Positions 18,702-27,640 of a stretch of DNA of 64,000 bases are shown in pieces. The translations under genes and the position numbers were made by a program. The stretch is from Sphingomonas sp. (GTDB lineage Bacteria > Pseudomonadota > Alphaproteobacteria > Sphingomonadales > Sphingomonadaceae), in NCBI RefSeq assembly GCF_024508665.1, contig NZ_JANINP010000007.1, positions 682,001-746,000 on the forward strand, read 5' to 3'. How positions within the stretch are numbered: position 1 is the first letter of the stretch; every line of letters starts with the position of its first letter. Under the pieces are notes generated by a model. It did not search any database. It was given only the letters and a program-made list of their open reading frames with translations, and was not told the origin of the DNA.

Positions 18702-19526
18702 TCAGGGCTGCTCGAAGTCGGTAGCGATGGTGATGTGGCGCCAAGCGTCGATATCGCGACGGAAGGCAGCCAGCTTTCGCTCGGCGATCGAGTGCGCGAT
18801 GCGGCCAAGGGGTAGATGAAGCGGAGCATCATCGGCGTCGACTGCCTGCAGCATTACCGCGATCGCTTTGTCGGGATCGCCCGGCTGATTGCCGTTGCTG
18901 GTTTCGCGATAGCGCTTGCGCGAACTCCCAGCGTATTCCGGCATCTCTTTGGCCGCCATGGCGATCGAACGGCCAAGGAAATCGGTGCGAAAGGGCCCCG
19001 GTTCGACGATCAGCACGCGAATGCCAAACGGCGCCAGTTCGCCCGCGAGCGCTTCGGAAATTCCCTCTACCGCGAACTTGGCGGCGTGGTAATAACCGCC
19101 GCCGCCGCGGCCCTCGATGCCCGCACCAGACGACATGTTGACGATCGTGCCGCCCGAACGTCGCAGGACGGGTAGGGCGGCTCTGGTGGTTTCGATCAGA
19201 CCAAAGACGTTCACCTCGAACATTGGCCGATATTCCTCGGGTGTGCCTTCCTCGATCGCGCCGAACAGCGCGTAGCCTGCATTGTTCACCAGCACGTCAA
19301 ACCCGCCAAAGGTCTCGACCGCCTTGGCGATCGCGGCCCTGGCTGCCGCCGCATCCGTCACATCAAGGGACAAGGTGATCATCCGGCCGTCCAACGGCTC
19401 GGCCATGTCCTCAATCGTCTCGACTCTGCGGGCCGTCGCGATGACCTGATCGCCGCGCTGTGCCGCGGCGAGCGCGAGCCGCCGGCCGAACCCACTCGAG
19501 CAGCCGGTGATGAACCAGGTTTTCAT
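18702..19526 (-). CDS. short-chain dehydrogenase/reductase
   Basis: A 274-residue classical SDR. The cofactor motif is TGCSSGFG (residues 8-15), NNAG lies near 86, the catalytic Ser sits in VNMSSGAG, and the YxxxK pair is within YYHAAK. The C-terminal part resembles the large group of SDRs acting on alcohols or ketones; the substrate is unknown. It is the first gene of the minus-strand trio and is divergent from the LysR gene, which is likely its regulator. Confidence 0.92.
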   Translation of the reverse strand: MKTWFITGCSSGFGRRLALAAAQRGDQVIATARRVETIEDMAEPLDGRMITLSLDVTDAAAARAAIAKAVETFGGFDVLVNNAGYALFGAIEEGTPEEYRPMFEVNVFGLIETTRAALPVLRRSGGTIVNMSSGAGIEGRGGGGYYHAAKFAVEGISEALAGELAPFGIRVLIVEPGPFRTDFLGRSIAMAAKEMPEYAGSSRKRYRETSNGNQPGDPDKAIAVMLQAVDADDAPLHLPLGRIAHSIAERKLAAFRRDIDAWRHITIATDFEQP

Positions 19527-19572
19527 TACATTGCGCCTCCAGATGATGGAGGGGATTTAGGCGTTTAGATTT

Positions 19573-19582
19573 GTTCTAGAAC
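19573..19582. promoter_or_regulatory. candidate LysR-type operator
   Basis: A perfect 10-bp palindrome GTTCTAGAAC lies in the divergent SDR-LysR intergenic region, followed by a second GAAC and by AGAA-n5-TTCT (about 19587-19599). LysR-type regulators usually bind such interrupted inverted repeats between their own gene and the divergent target. The whole spacer is visibly more AT-rich than its surroundings. The assignment is inferred from position. Confidence 0.45.
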
Positions 19583-19628
19583 TGACAGAACTGTATTCTC
19601 TGCGTTCAATTTTGTGTGGGCAATCGCG

Positions 19629-20489
19629 ATGGAATGGAGCGACGTCAGAATCTTTCTTGCTGTTGCGCGATCCGGCACGCTTGGCGCCGCAGCACGGTCT
19701 CTTCGGACAAGCCATCCGACTGTCGGCAGACGCCTTCGCGCCCTTGAGCAGGCGATAGGACACACGCTCTTCCAGCGCACGGCGGACGGCCTAATTCTGA
19801 CCGATGAAGGCCACGGGATCATCGCCCTGGCCGAGCAAATGGAAGAAAGCGCGCTCGCCATGGAGCGCCGGCTTGCGGAGCAGGAGCGGAAACTCACAGG
19901 CAGTCTGCGCATTTCGTCAGCGGACTGGTTCGGCGCCTATGTCCTCCCACCTATTCTGGCGGATTTCTCGAAGACCTATCCGAATGTCGACGTCGAGATT
20001 CTGACCGGCACGCGTCTGTTCAGCCTTGCTCAACGGGAGGCAGACGTCGCCTTTCGGATCGTGCCGTTCGACACTGCCGATGTCGTTCAGCGGCGGCTCT
20101 TCAGGCTCGAATATGGCGTCTATATCGCCGAGGAGGCGCCTGATCCCAAATACGGCGACGGGACCGGTTTCCGGCTGATCACCCATGACACATCCACGGG
20201 TCATTTCCCTGACATCGCCTGGCTCATCGAGAGCTTCCCCAACGCGAGACCAATCTTGCGATCTAATAATCGCAACGTTCAGGCGCGCATGTGCAGACAA
20301 GGCGTTGGCATCGCTGTCCTGCCCCGGGTGATCGGCAATCAGATTCCGGGCATCCGCCGACTGGACCTGCCGAAGCCGCCGCCGGCGCGAGATATTTGGA
20401 TGGGATACCACCGCGACCTACGGCGTCTTCAACGTCTTCGCGCGTTCATCTCGACGATATCGGACCATCTTGTCAACGCGACCGTATGA
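19629..20489 (+). CDS. LysR-family transcriptional regulator
   Basis: A 286-residue LTTR counted from the Met at 19629 (MEWSDVRIFLAVARSG), preferred over a Met five codons earlier because it fits the family N-terminus. The winged helix-turn-helix is in residues 1-60 (GTLGAAARSLRTSHPTVGRRL); a coiled linker follows; the effector domain starts near LRISSADWFGAYVLPPIL. It probably senses a metabolite of the divergent SDR-hydrolase-VOC operon. Codon use is less GC-rich at third positions than in the ribosomal block or the later clusters. Confidence 0.92.
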   Translation: MEWSDVRIFLAVARSGTLGAAARSLRTSHPTVGRRLRALEQAIGHTLFQRTADGLILTDEGHGIIALAEQMEESALAMERRLAEQERKLTGSLRISSADWFGAYVLPPILADFSKTYPNVDVEILTGTRLFSLAQREADVAFRIVPFDTADVVQRRLFRLEYGVYIAEEAPDPKYGDGTGFRLITHDTSTGHFPDIAWLIESFPNARPILRSNNRNVQARMCRQGVGIAVLPRVIGNQIPGIRRLDLPKPPPARDIWMGYHRDLRRLQRLRAFISTISDHLVNATV

Positions 20490-20694
20490 CGTGGCGCCCG
20501 CGAATGACTCAAGGTTGCGGAGGGACTCCGGGATCGCTGCAATCTTCTCGACCGAGCGTTCTTCGGCAGACCAGCGCCGGCCTTCTTGAATTCAATCATC
20601 GTCGCAGGCAGGGAGCGCCGGACGAGACAGGTAGGCGGCGCGATCGGCAACATCGGACCTGCTATCTTGAGACTGTCACGAGTAGCGTATTGAA

Positions 20695-21681
20695 ATGAGC
20701 AACCAGAAAAAGGGCGTCGCAGTTGAAAGCCGTCTGATCCCCTTTCCTTCGTCCATCAGCGCGGAGGCGCGCGCCAGTCTCGCACGACTGGTTAGCGACG
20801 ATGGCGTTCCGCTGAATGCGCTATACGCGATGCCAATGCCCAACGATCACGCAGGCTGGATGAAGATCAAGGCGGCGGCGGACGATCAATATGCTGCGGT
20901 GGTGAAAGGGCTCGCCGGCTCGTCGCGAGCAGGCGTCGAGACGATCCGAAGCGGTGACGCCACCATCCACGTCGCGACGCCCGAAACCATCGTAGAGCCG
21001 GACTGCGCCTACCTCGACTTCCACGGTGGCGCATTCGTGTTCGGCGGCGGAGAGGCGTGTCGCGCTCAGGCGCAAATGCAAGCGGATCAGCATGGGACGC
21101 TCTGCTACGGCGTCGATTACAGGATGCCGCCCGAGCATCCATATCCGGCGGCGCTGGACGATGCGGCGGCCGCGTATCGCTATATACTGGAACGCCATGG
21201 GCCATCGCGCATCGTTATTGGCGGTCGATCGGCTGGCGGCAATCTAGCCGTTGCGATGCTTCTACGCGCCAGAGATGAAGGTCTTCCTCTACCCGCAGGG
21301 TTAGTCTTGCTCTCCCCAGAGGTCGATCTGACCGAGTCTGGCGACAGCTTTCAGGTCAACCAGATGGTCGACGTTGTGCTGCCCGGCTCGCTGATGCGGA
21401 ACAACGAGTTATACGCCGGCGGGGCCGACCTTTCTGACCCCTATCTCTCGCCCTTGTTCGGTAATTTTAGCGGCTTTCCGCCAACCTTCCTCCAGTCAGG
21501 TACGCGTGACCTTTTCCTGTCCAACGCGGTACGCATGCATCGCGCGTTGCGCCGGGCGAGCGTGGACGCCGAACTGCATATCTTCGAAGCCATGCCGCAC
21601 GGTGGATTTCAGGGGAACACACCGGAAGACCGCGAACTGGCGGCCGAGGCGTCCCGGTTTGTCAAAGCTTGCTGGAGGTGA
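20695..21681 (+). CDS. alpha/beta hydrolase, hormone-sensitive-lipase (HSL) type
   Basis: A 328-residue esterase of the HSL family. The oxyanion motif HGGAFVFGGG (about 106-115) precedes the nucleophile motif GRSAGG (about 177-182). The acid is likely the Asp in TRDLF, and the catalytic His is in MPHGGF (about 299-304). No signal peptide is seen, so it is cytosolic. It lies about 200 bases after the LysR gene on the same strand, across a spacer in which I see nothing. It may hydrolyse a small ester or lactone. Confidence 0.9.
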   Translation: MSNQKKGVAVESRLIPFPSSISAEARASLARLVSDDGVPLNALYAMPMPNDHAGWMKIKAAADDQYAAVVKGLAGSSRAGVETIRSGDATIHVATPETIVEPDCAYLDFHGGAFVFGGGEACRAQAQMQADQHGTLCYGVDYRMPPEHPYPAALDDAAAAYRYILERHGPSRIVIGGRSAGGNLAVAMLLRARDEGLPLPAGLVLLSPEVDLTESGDSFQVNQMVDVVLPGSLMRNNELYAGGADLSDPYLSPLFGNFSGFPPTFLQSGTRDLFLSNAVRMHRALRRASVDAELHIFEAMPHGGFQGNTPEDRELAAEASRFVKACWR

Positions 21682-21968
21682 GTGGCGACCAATCCCAATT
21701 AAGCCCAACCGAGCCGCCGATGCCATCGATGACGTCCCCGCTCGACAGGCAGCGACTGGGTTATGAGCAGGGTGTTCAAAGCTTCGAAGCAACGTCACGG
21801 GCCGTGTGCTGAAAATCGTTGCTGAGCGGATTGCCGAAAAGGTGCGCCAGAAGCCGGCGGCGATTGCCGCGAGCCCGGTCGGAAACCGGAATACGCGCCG
21901 CTTTCCCGTGCAACGTTCCCTGCAGGGCCAGGCTGATCCGATCCGCGCGTGCTCGGGGCGTGCCCGCC

Positions 21969-23321
21969 TTATGACGTCGGCATGCGCTCGAGCGGCGGCA
22001 CGCGCCAGCGGCGTTCGATCAGCGCGGCGTCGGGCAGATAGGCGCGCAACGCCAGCCGCATGGGGCCCTTGGGCGCGGGCAGCCAGTTGGCGGCGAGCGG
22101 CCCTTGCGGCTTGTCGTGCTGGATCAGGATGTCGATGCTGCCATCGGGGTTGCGCACCAGACCGGGCGTGCGATCGCCGATCGAATAGCGATCGATCGGG
22201 TTTTCGACCAGGAAGTAACGCCCGTCGGGCTGCGGATCATACATCGTCAGCGACCAGAAGCCGTGAACCGGCACGCCGCCGGGCGGGACGCGCCAGCGAT
22301 AGGAATGCTCCCCTGTCAGCCGCGCGCCGCCTTTTTCGAAATTGGCGTGAAAATACATCGCCTCTTTCTCACCCAGCGCGGCAATGCCGCCGAGCGCGAT
22401 CATCGCGCGCAGATGGTCGTTGGTGCCGAACTCTCCGACCCCGCGCGGCTGGTAGCTCCAGCCGTCCGAAACCAGATCGCGGAACAGGAAGCCCTCACGC
22501 AAGTCGGCGATTCCAGTGGGGAGGTAGTCGCCCCAGCGCTTGAGCAATGGGGGCGAGGGCGGCGCATCCGCGCCGATGCCGAGCGGGTGAAAACGGGCGG
22601 CGCGCGCCAATTGTCCCTTGCCGCCGGGGGACCGTCGCAGCATTTCGTTGACGACGGCCAGAAACACGGCCGGATCCTGCGGCACCGTCGTTGCCGCGGT
22701 GACGAAACCCCGCGCGGGCGGGCGGCCCGGCGGCACGATCACCTTGATCTGCGCCTGGATCGCCATCGCCGCCGCCAGGTCGGCAGGGCCGTCGACGAGC
22801 ACGCGCGCCAGCATCCAGACGTCATTGCCGATGGATCGGAACAGTGTGACTCCGCTTGGGGTGCGGCCCGCCCATTGCGGTCCGGCGATCCAGAAACGCC
22901 CGCCGCGTCCGTCCGTCGCGCGGGTACCGACATAGGCGAAATTGTCGGTCAGCAGGTCCATGAACGCGCACGAGAAATAACGGTCGCGCACGTCCGGCAC
23001 CTGCACTTCGACCGGCCCCGACGACAGGTCGAGAAACGCGGAGGAATAGATCGTGTCGTTGTTCGGCGCGGTGACGTTCCGCGAGCTGGCGTCGGCCAGT
23101 TGCGCACGCTGCTTCAAGACGTTGATCAGCCCCGGCGCGCCGACGGATTGGGTAATCGTCTGCTCGCTGCGCGCGAATTCGTAGAGCGGATAGGCGAAAT
23201 AGAAAGCGGCGCGCAGGTCGGCGTCGCCGTCGGCGGCGAGCAGCCGGCCGCCGACCCCGACCAGCGGTAGCGTCGCCGCGGCGCGCAGCATCGTCCGCCG
23301 CCCGATAGGATTGTCGATCAT
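21969..23321 (-). CDS. exported DUF1254/DUF1214 protein
   Basis: A 450-residue protein with a twin-arginine-like signal (IGRRTMLRAAATLPLVGVGG). DUF1254 occupies the N-terminal half, with the typical NVTAPNNDTIYSSAFLDLS segment (about 82-100). DUF1214 occupies the C-terminal part, with SLTMYDPQPDGRYFLVENPI then DRYSIGDRTPGL. The pair is common in Proteobacteria, with no established biochemical function. It is the last gene of the six-gene operon that begins with the TonB receptor at 30811 and lies 13 bases after the acyl-CoA synthetase stop. Confidence 0.88.
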   Translation of the reverse strand: MIDNPIGRRTMLRAAATLPLVGVGGRLLAADGDADLRAAFYFAYPLYEFARSEQTITQSVGAPGLINVLKQRAQLADASSRNVTAPNNDTIYSSAFLDLSSGPVEVQVPDVRDRYFSCAFMDLLTDNFAYVGTRATDGRGGRFWIAGPQWAGRTPSGVTLFRSIGNDVWMLARVLVDGPADLAAAMAIQAQIKVIVPPGRPPARGFVTAATTVPQDPAVFLAVVNEMLRRSPGGKGQLARAARFHPLGIGADAPPSPPLLKRWGDYLPTGIADLREGFLFRDLVSDGWSYQPRGVGEFGTNDHLRAMIALGGIAALGEKEAMYFHANFEKGGARLTGEHSYRWRVPPGGVPVHGFWSLTMYDPQPDGRYFLVENPIDRYSIGDRTPGLVRNPDGSIDILIQHDKPQGPLAANWLPAPKGPMRLALRAYLPDAALIERRWRVPPLERMPTS

Positions 23322-23334
23322 CGCCTCTCTCCTC

Positions 23335-24867
23335 TTAGCCGACCAGCCGGTCGCGGTTTTCCCAGAACGGCTTGCGGATCTCGCGCCGCAATATCTTGCC
23401 CGCCGCGTTGCGCGCGATCGTGTCGGTAAAGCGGATGGTCTTCGGGCATTTGTAGGCGGCGATCCGGGTGCGGCAGAAATCGAGGATCGCCTGGGCGTCC
23501 TCGGGCGCGTCGGCGGAAGGGACGACCAGCGCCAGGACCGCCTCGCCCCAACGGTCGTCAGGCACGCCGATCACCGCCGCGTCCGCTACCCCGCCATGTT
23601 CGAGCAAGGCATTCTCGACCTCGACCGGGTAGATATTCTCGCCGCCGGAAACGATCATGTCCTTCACCCGGTCACGGATGAACAGATAACCTTCCGCATC
23701 GAGATAGCCGGCGTCGCCGGTGTAGAGCCAGCCGTCGCGGATCGTCGCGGCGGTTGCGGCGGCGTCGGAAGCATAACCCGCCATGGTGATCGCCCCAGAG
23801 ACGATGATCTCGCCCGTTTCCCCGGGCGGCACGTCGCGCCCGTCGCCGTCCACCACCCGGATCGCGATGTCGCCGGCGGCCTGCCCGCACGACAGCAACA
23901 ATGTTCGGCCGGGCGCGTGGTCGTCCGGCGTCAGGATAGTGATCGGCCCTGTCGTCTCGGTCAGGCCGTAGCATTGCACGAAGCGGCAGCCGATCCGCGC
24001 CGTCGCTTCGCGCAGCACTGTCTCCGCAATCGGTGCGCCGCCATAGACGATGACGCCCAGCGCGGAGAGGTCGGCGTCGGCGAAGGACGGCGCAGCCAGG
24101 CACGCCTGGATCATCGCGGGGGCGAGCGTGGTGTAGCTGACCCTCTCGCGGGCCATTACCTCCACCGCCTCGTCGGCGGCGAAGGCGGCGCTCACCACCA
24201 GTCGTGCACCGGACTGCGCCATCCGCAGGACGGGACCGATGCCGGTGATGTGGAACATCGGTGCGGGTGCGTAGATCACGTCGCCGGGAGCGAGGTCGAG
24301 CGGCGGCCGGCTGAAGATCGCGACCGAGGCGACGACATTGGCGTTGGTCAGCATCACGCCTTTGGGGAGCCCGGTCGTGCCGCTGGTATACATTTGCAGC
24401 GCAACGTCGGCGGCGGTGCCGGATCGCGGTACCGGAACGTTTGACTGCCCATCGCGCCATGCCGCGAATTCACGGTCGATGACCATGATCGGGATCCGGC
24501 AATCGGCACAGGCCAGTTCGGCCGCCGGCAGGAACGCCTCGTCCACGAACAGCCGCGTCGCGCCCGAATGGTTCAGGATATAGGCGATCTCGGCCGGGAC
24601 CAGCCGCCAGTTGACCGGCAGCACGACCTGACGCGCGCGCAGGATGCCGAACATCAGTTCGACCTGCTCGTTCGAATTGCGGCCGAGGATAGCAATGCGA
24701 TCGCCGGCCTTGCCTTCTGCGAGCAGCCCGTTGGCGATGCGGTGGACGCGTGCGTCCAGCGTAGCGAAATCGATCGCCTCTCGCTTCATCCCCAATGCCG
24801 CTTCCTCCGGATATTCGGCGGCGGTATCGCGCAGCATGTCGTCGATGGCGGATGTGGAAACGGTCAC
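23335..24867 (-). CDS. acyl-CoA synthetase (AMP-forming)
   Basis: A 510-residue member of the ANL superfamily that would activate a carboxylic acid to its CoA thioester via an acyl-adenylate. The P-loop reads TSGTTGLPKG, the A5 motif YGLTETTGP, the A8 hinge region GENIYPVEVE, and the C-terminal catalytic lysine is in NAAGKILRREI. The start is GTG at 24867, overlapping the upstream stop (GTGA); an open frame extends much further upstream, but that part is antisense noise over the EthD-like gene. As the only cytosolic enzyme of the operon it probably activates the acid produced in the periplasm. Confidence 0.93.
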   Translation of the reverse strand: MTVSTSAIDDMLRDTAAEYPEEAALGMKREAIDFATLDARVHRIANGLLAEGKAGDRIAILGRNSNEQVELMFGILRARQVVLPVNWRLVPAEIAYILNHSGATRLFVDEAFLPAAELACADCRIPIMVIDREFAAWRDGQSNVPVPRSGTAADVALQMYTSGTTGLPKGVMLTNANVVASVAIFSRPPLDLAPGDVIYAPAPMFHITGIGPVLRMAQSGARLVVSAAFAADEAVEVMARERVSYTTLAPAMIQACLAAPSFADADLSALGVIVYGGAPIAETVLREATARIGCRFVQCYGLTETTGPITILTPDDHAPGRTLLLSCGQAAGDIAIRVVDGDGRDVPPGETGEIIVSGAITMAGYASDAAATAATIRDGWLYTGDAGYLDAEGYLFIRDRVKDMIVSGGENIYPVEVENALLEHGGVADAAVIGVPDDRWGEAVLALVVPSADAPEDAQAILDFCRTRIAAYKCPKTIRFTDTIARNAAGKILRREIRKPFWENRDRLVG

Positions 24868-25688
24868 GGAATCACCCGGTCGTCGTGGATGAAATCGATG
24901 TCGGGATTCTCGCCCAGGAACATCGAAACCGTGTCGTGGAAGGGAAACTTCCCGCCCCAGGACGGTGCGGTGAAACGCGGTTCGGGGGTCAGAAATGCCG
25001 CGTGCCATGCGGCGTAATCGTCGAACCACAACTCCATGACACGCGGATAGTCGGCGCGCTCCGCCACCGCCCTGTACAGTCCGAACCGCTTCAGCCCGGG
25101 CAGGGCGGCGACCTCCTTGGCGTGAACGCCATCGAACCACGTGTCGGCATCGGTCTGCGTCACTCCGGCCGGTGGGCGCAGGAAGACGATCCAGCGCAGA
25201 TAGGGAAGCTCCTTGGGCGGGGTCGGCTTCGAAACGTACAGCACGTCCGGATTGACCGGTATCGTTGCGGTGGTGGTGCGGAACAGCGTGTTGCCGCGCC
25301 AGCCGCCCGGCGGCGGCGTGAAGCTCTGGAGGTCGCCGCCGTAAAGCGGGTTCTTCCGGCTCTCCCGGAAATCCTCGATCGCGTCGAAGTGGATCTCGGT
25401 CATCCGGCCATAGGCGACGCGATAGCGCTGAACCGCATCGGCCGGCGGCAGATAGGCGCGGAACGACAGGTAGTCGCGCTGCCACGCCTGATAGGCGCGC
25501 CGCACCTGTGGTGCATGGAAGGTCATATACCAGCGATCGAGCGCCAGCTGGTCGGCACCAGGCAGCAACTCGATCAAGATGTAGTGCTTGATCGCGCCGG
25601 CGGCGAAGGCGGGCGCGGCCCATAGCATCGCCGCAGCGCCCGCCGCGCCTGTCATCAGGGTGCGGCGGGTGACGCCGTAATCGGTCAT
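24864..25688 (-). CDS. exported EthD-like (dimeric alpha-beta barrel) protein
   Basis: A 274-residue protein with a twin-arginine signal (VTRRTLMTGAAGAAAMLWAAPAFAA). Two dimeric alpha-beta barrel modules follow: the first begins KHYILIELLPGADQLALDRWY with HAPQVRRAY; the second has LRWIVFLRPPAGVTQTDADT with WFDGVHAKEVAALPGL. The pattern matches EthD-like proteins, small helpers of oxidative degradation whose exact role is unclear. It overlaps both neighbours by four bases (ATGA upstream, GTGA downstream), so it is part of a tightly coupled operon. Confidence 0.8.
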   Translation of the reverse strand: MTDYGVTRRTLMTGAAGAAAMLWAAPAFAAGAIKHYILIELLPGADQLALDRWYMTFHAPQVRRAYQAWQRDYLSFRAYLPPADAVQRYRVAYGRMTEIHFDAIEDFRESRKNPLYGGDLQSFTPPPGGWRGNTLFRTTTATIPVNPDVLYVSKPTPPKELPYLRWIVFLRPPAGVTQTDADTWFDGVHAKEVAALPGLKRFGLYRAVAERADYPRVMELWFDDYAAWHAAFLTPEPRFTAPSWGGKFPFHDTVSMFLGENPDIDFIHDDRVIP

Positions 25689-27640
25689 GCCGTCTTCTCC
25701 TGGGGCAGGGCCAGCGCGACCAGGCGGTGCGGCGCCTTGTTGAAGCCCATGCCGCACACGATGAACTGTCGCCCGCCGGCCATGTAGGTCATCGGCGGGC
25801 CGTGGGTGTGGTCGGGCAGTGCGATCTCCGCGACGACGGCGCCCGTCGCCTTGTCCCAGGCGCGCAGAACCTTTTGCGCGACGCCCGGTCGGTGCGGTCC
25901 TTCGCCGAGGAACAGCAGCGTCTTCGTGAGCAACGGTCCGGTGCGGGCGGTGTGCCCGATCCAGCCGGGATTGTAGGGCTTGAATTGCGGCGCGTCCTTC
26001 GCCCCCGGTCCGCTGGCGTGGGTCCAGGCGATCGTGCCCTTGTTCAGGTCGATCGCGGTGATGCGGCCATAAGGCGGCTTGAGCAGCGGCAGCCCCCGCG
26101 GGCCGCGCACGATGGCGGCCTGCCCGGCGATCTCGCTCTCGCCGTCGGCGGCGTCGGTGCGCTTGCCGTTCTGGTCGAGCGCCATCGCCACCGCCGCGGT
26201 GATCGAGGGAACGTAAAGCATCCCCGTCTCCGGATCCGCCGCCGCGCCCCACCAATTGGCGCCGCCGACCCAGCTGGGCAGCACGATCGTCGGCCGGGTG
26301 CCGAGCGGGGTGAAGACGGGGCCATGTTCGTATCCCGCCAGGATCGCACGCGCCTCAGCCTTCAGTTCCGGCGTGAAGTCGATGAGATCGTCGTCGGCCA
26401 CGCCCTGCCGCTCGAACGCGGGCGGTTTCGTCGGCACCGGCTGCGTCCTCGCACTATGCTCTGCGGCGATCGTCGATTGCGGGACCGGGCGCTCTTCGAT
26501 CGGCCAGACCGGCCGTCCCGTGCGCCGGTCGAACACGAAGCAAAAGCCCTGTTTCGTGACCTGCGCGATCGCCGGGATGCGGCGGCCGTCGACGGTCACG
26601 TCGATCAGGTTGCCCGCGCAGGGCAGATCATAGTCCCACACGTCGTGATGGACGATCTGGAAATGCCAGCGCCGCTTGCCGGTCACGACGTCGACCGCGA
26701 TCAGGCTGTTGCCGTACAGATTGTCGCCCGGCCGGTCGCCGCCGAAGAAATTGTTGGTCGGGCAACTGCCCGGCACATAGACCAGGCCGAGCTCGTCGTC
26801 CGCGCTCATCGGCGCCCATGCATTACCGTTGCCGGTGCGCGCCAGCGATCCCGGCGCCCAGCTTTGCGATCCCGGTTCGCCTTCGCGCGGGATCGGTCGG
26901 AAGGTCCATTTGTGCCGCCCGGTCGCGGCATCGAAACCCATGATCGTACCACCCGGCATCGGGGTGCGGTCGGGGCGGTCGTTGATATATTGTCCGACGA
27001 TCACCGTGTCGCGGCACACCACCGGCGGCGAGGTGACGCCGATCAGTCCGGCGGGCTCGCCGGCCCGGCTCTCCCCGGCGGCGGCGCGCAGATCGGCCGC
27101 GCCGCCGTCGCCGAAGCCGGGCACGGGCCGTCCGGTCGCCGCATCGAGCGCGATCAGACGGTTGTCGCCGGTGCCGATCAGGACGCGCTTGTTCCAATAG
27201 GCGACGCCGCGGTGCAGGAAACCCTTGCTGGTCGGATAGCCCTGTTTCCAGCTGCCGGGGTCATAGACCCACAATGTCTTGCCGGTGATCGGGTCGATCG
27301 CCGCCACTTGCGACATGGCGGTCGACGTGAACAACCGCCCGTCGACCATGATCGGCGTCGCCTGAAATTCGCCGGGGCGCAGGTCGGGACGATCGGCCAG
27401 GATCGCCGCGTCGGGCGACGTCCATTCCCACGCAATCTCGAGCGCCGCGACGTTCGCAGCGTTGATCTGGTCGAGCGGAGAATATTTGGTCGCGGCGTTG
27501 GTCGCGCCATAGACCGGCCATTCGTGTGCCCTGCGCTTTGCCGGCGCCGCGTCGGCCGGCCCTGGATCGAACGCGGCCGCCGCCAGCAGCGCCGTGCCGG
27601 TCGCAAGGACCTCCCGGCGGTTGGCCTCAGGACCGGACAT
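25685..27640 (-). CDS. PQQ-dependent dehydrogenase, soluble, Tat-exported
   Basis: A 651-residue quinoprotein with an eight-bladed propeller fold. It has a Tat signal (EANRREVLATGTALLAAAAF) and then repeated W-motifs such as GKTLWVYDP, GRHKWTFRPIP and GKRRWHFQIVHHDVWDYDLP. The HHDVWDYDLP and TKQGFCFVFDRRTG segments resemble the membrane glucose/quinate dehydrogenase family, but the N-terminal membrane domain is missing. No CxxCH haem motif is present, so it is not a quinohaemoprotein. It should oxidise an alcohol or sugar in the periplasm. Start chosen at 27640; an alternative lies at 27688. It overlaps the upstream esterase gene by 14 bases and the downstream gene by four. Confidence 0.9.
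   Translation of the reverse strand: MSGPEANRREVLATGTALLAAAAFDPGPADAAPAKRRAHEWPVYGATNAATKYSPLDQINAANVAALEIAWEWTSPDAAILADRPDLRPGEFQATPIMVDGRLFTSTAMSQVAAIDPITGKTLWVYDPGSWKQGYPTSKGFLHRGVAYWNKRVLIGTGDNRLIALDAATGRPVPGFGDGGAADLRAAAGESRAGEPAGLIGVTSPPVVCRDTVIVGQYINDRPDRTPMPGGTIMGFDAATGRHKWTFRPIPREGEPGSQSWAPGSLARTGNGNAWAPMSADDELGLVYVPGSCPTNNFFGGDRPGDNLYGNSLIAVDVVTGKRRWHFQIVHHDVWDYDLPCAGNLIDVTVDGRRIPAIAQVTKQGFCFVFDRRTGRPVWPIEERPVPQSTIAAEHSARTQPVPTKPPAFERQGVADDDLIDFTPELKAEARAILAGYEHGPVFTPLGTRPTIVLPSWVGGANWWGAAADPETGMLYVPSITAAVAMALDQNGKRTDAADGESEIAGQAAIVRGPRGLPLLKPPYGRITAIDLNKGTIAWTHASGPGAKDAPQFKPYNPGWIGHTARTGPLLTKTLLFLGEGPHRPGVAQKVLRAWDKATGAVVAEIALPDHTHGPPMTYMAGGRQFIVCGMGFNKAPHRLVALALPQEKTA

Noticed and set aside
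24868..25623. An N-terminal extension fusing another domain to the acyl-CoA synthetase
   Set aside because: The extra frame lies over the EthD-like gene, which has a Tat signal and coupled overlaps at both ends; the synthetase fits its family from the GTG at 24867.
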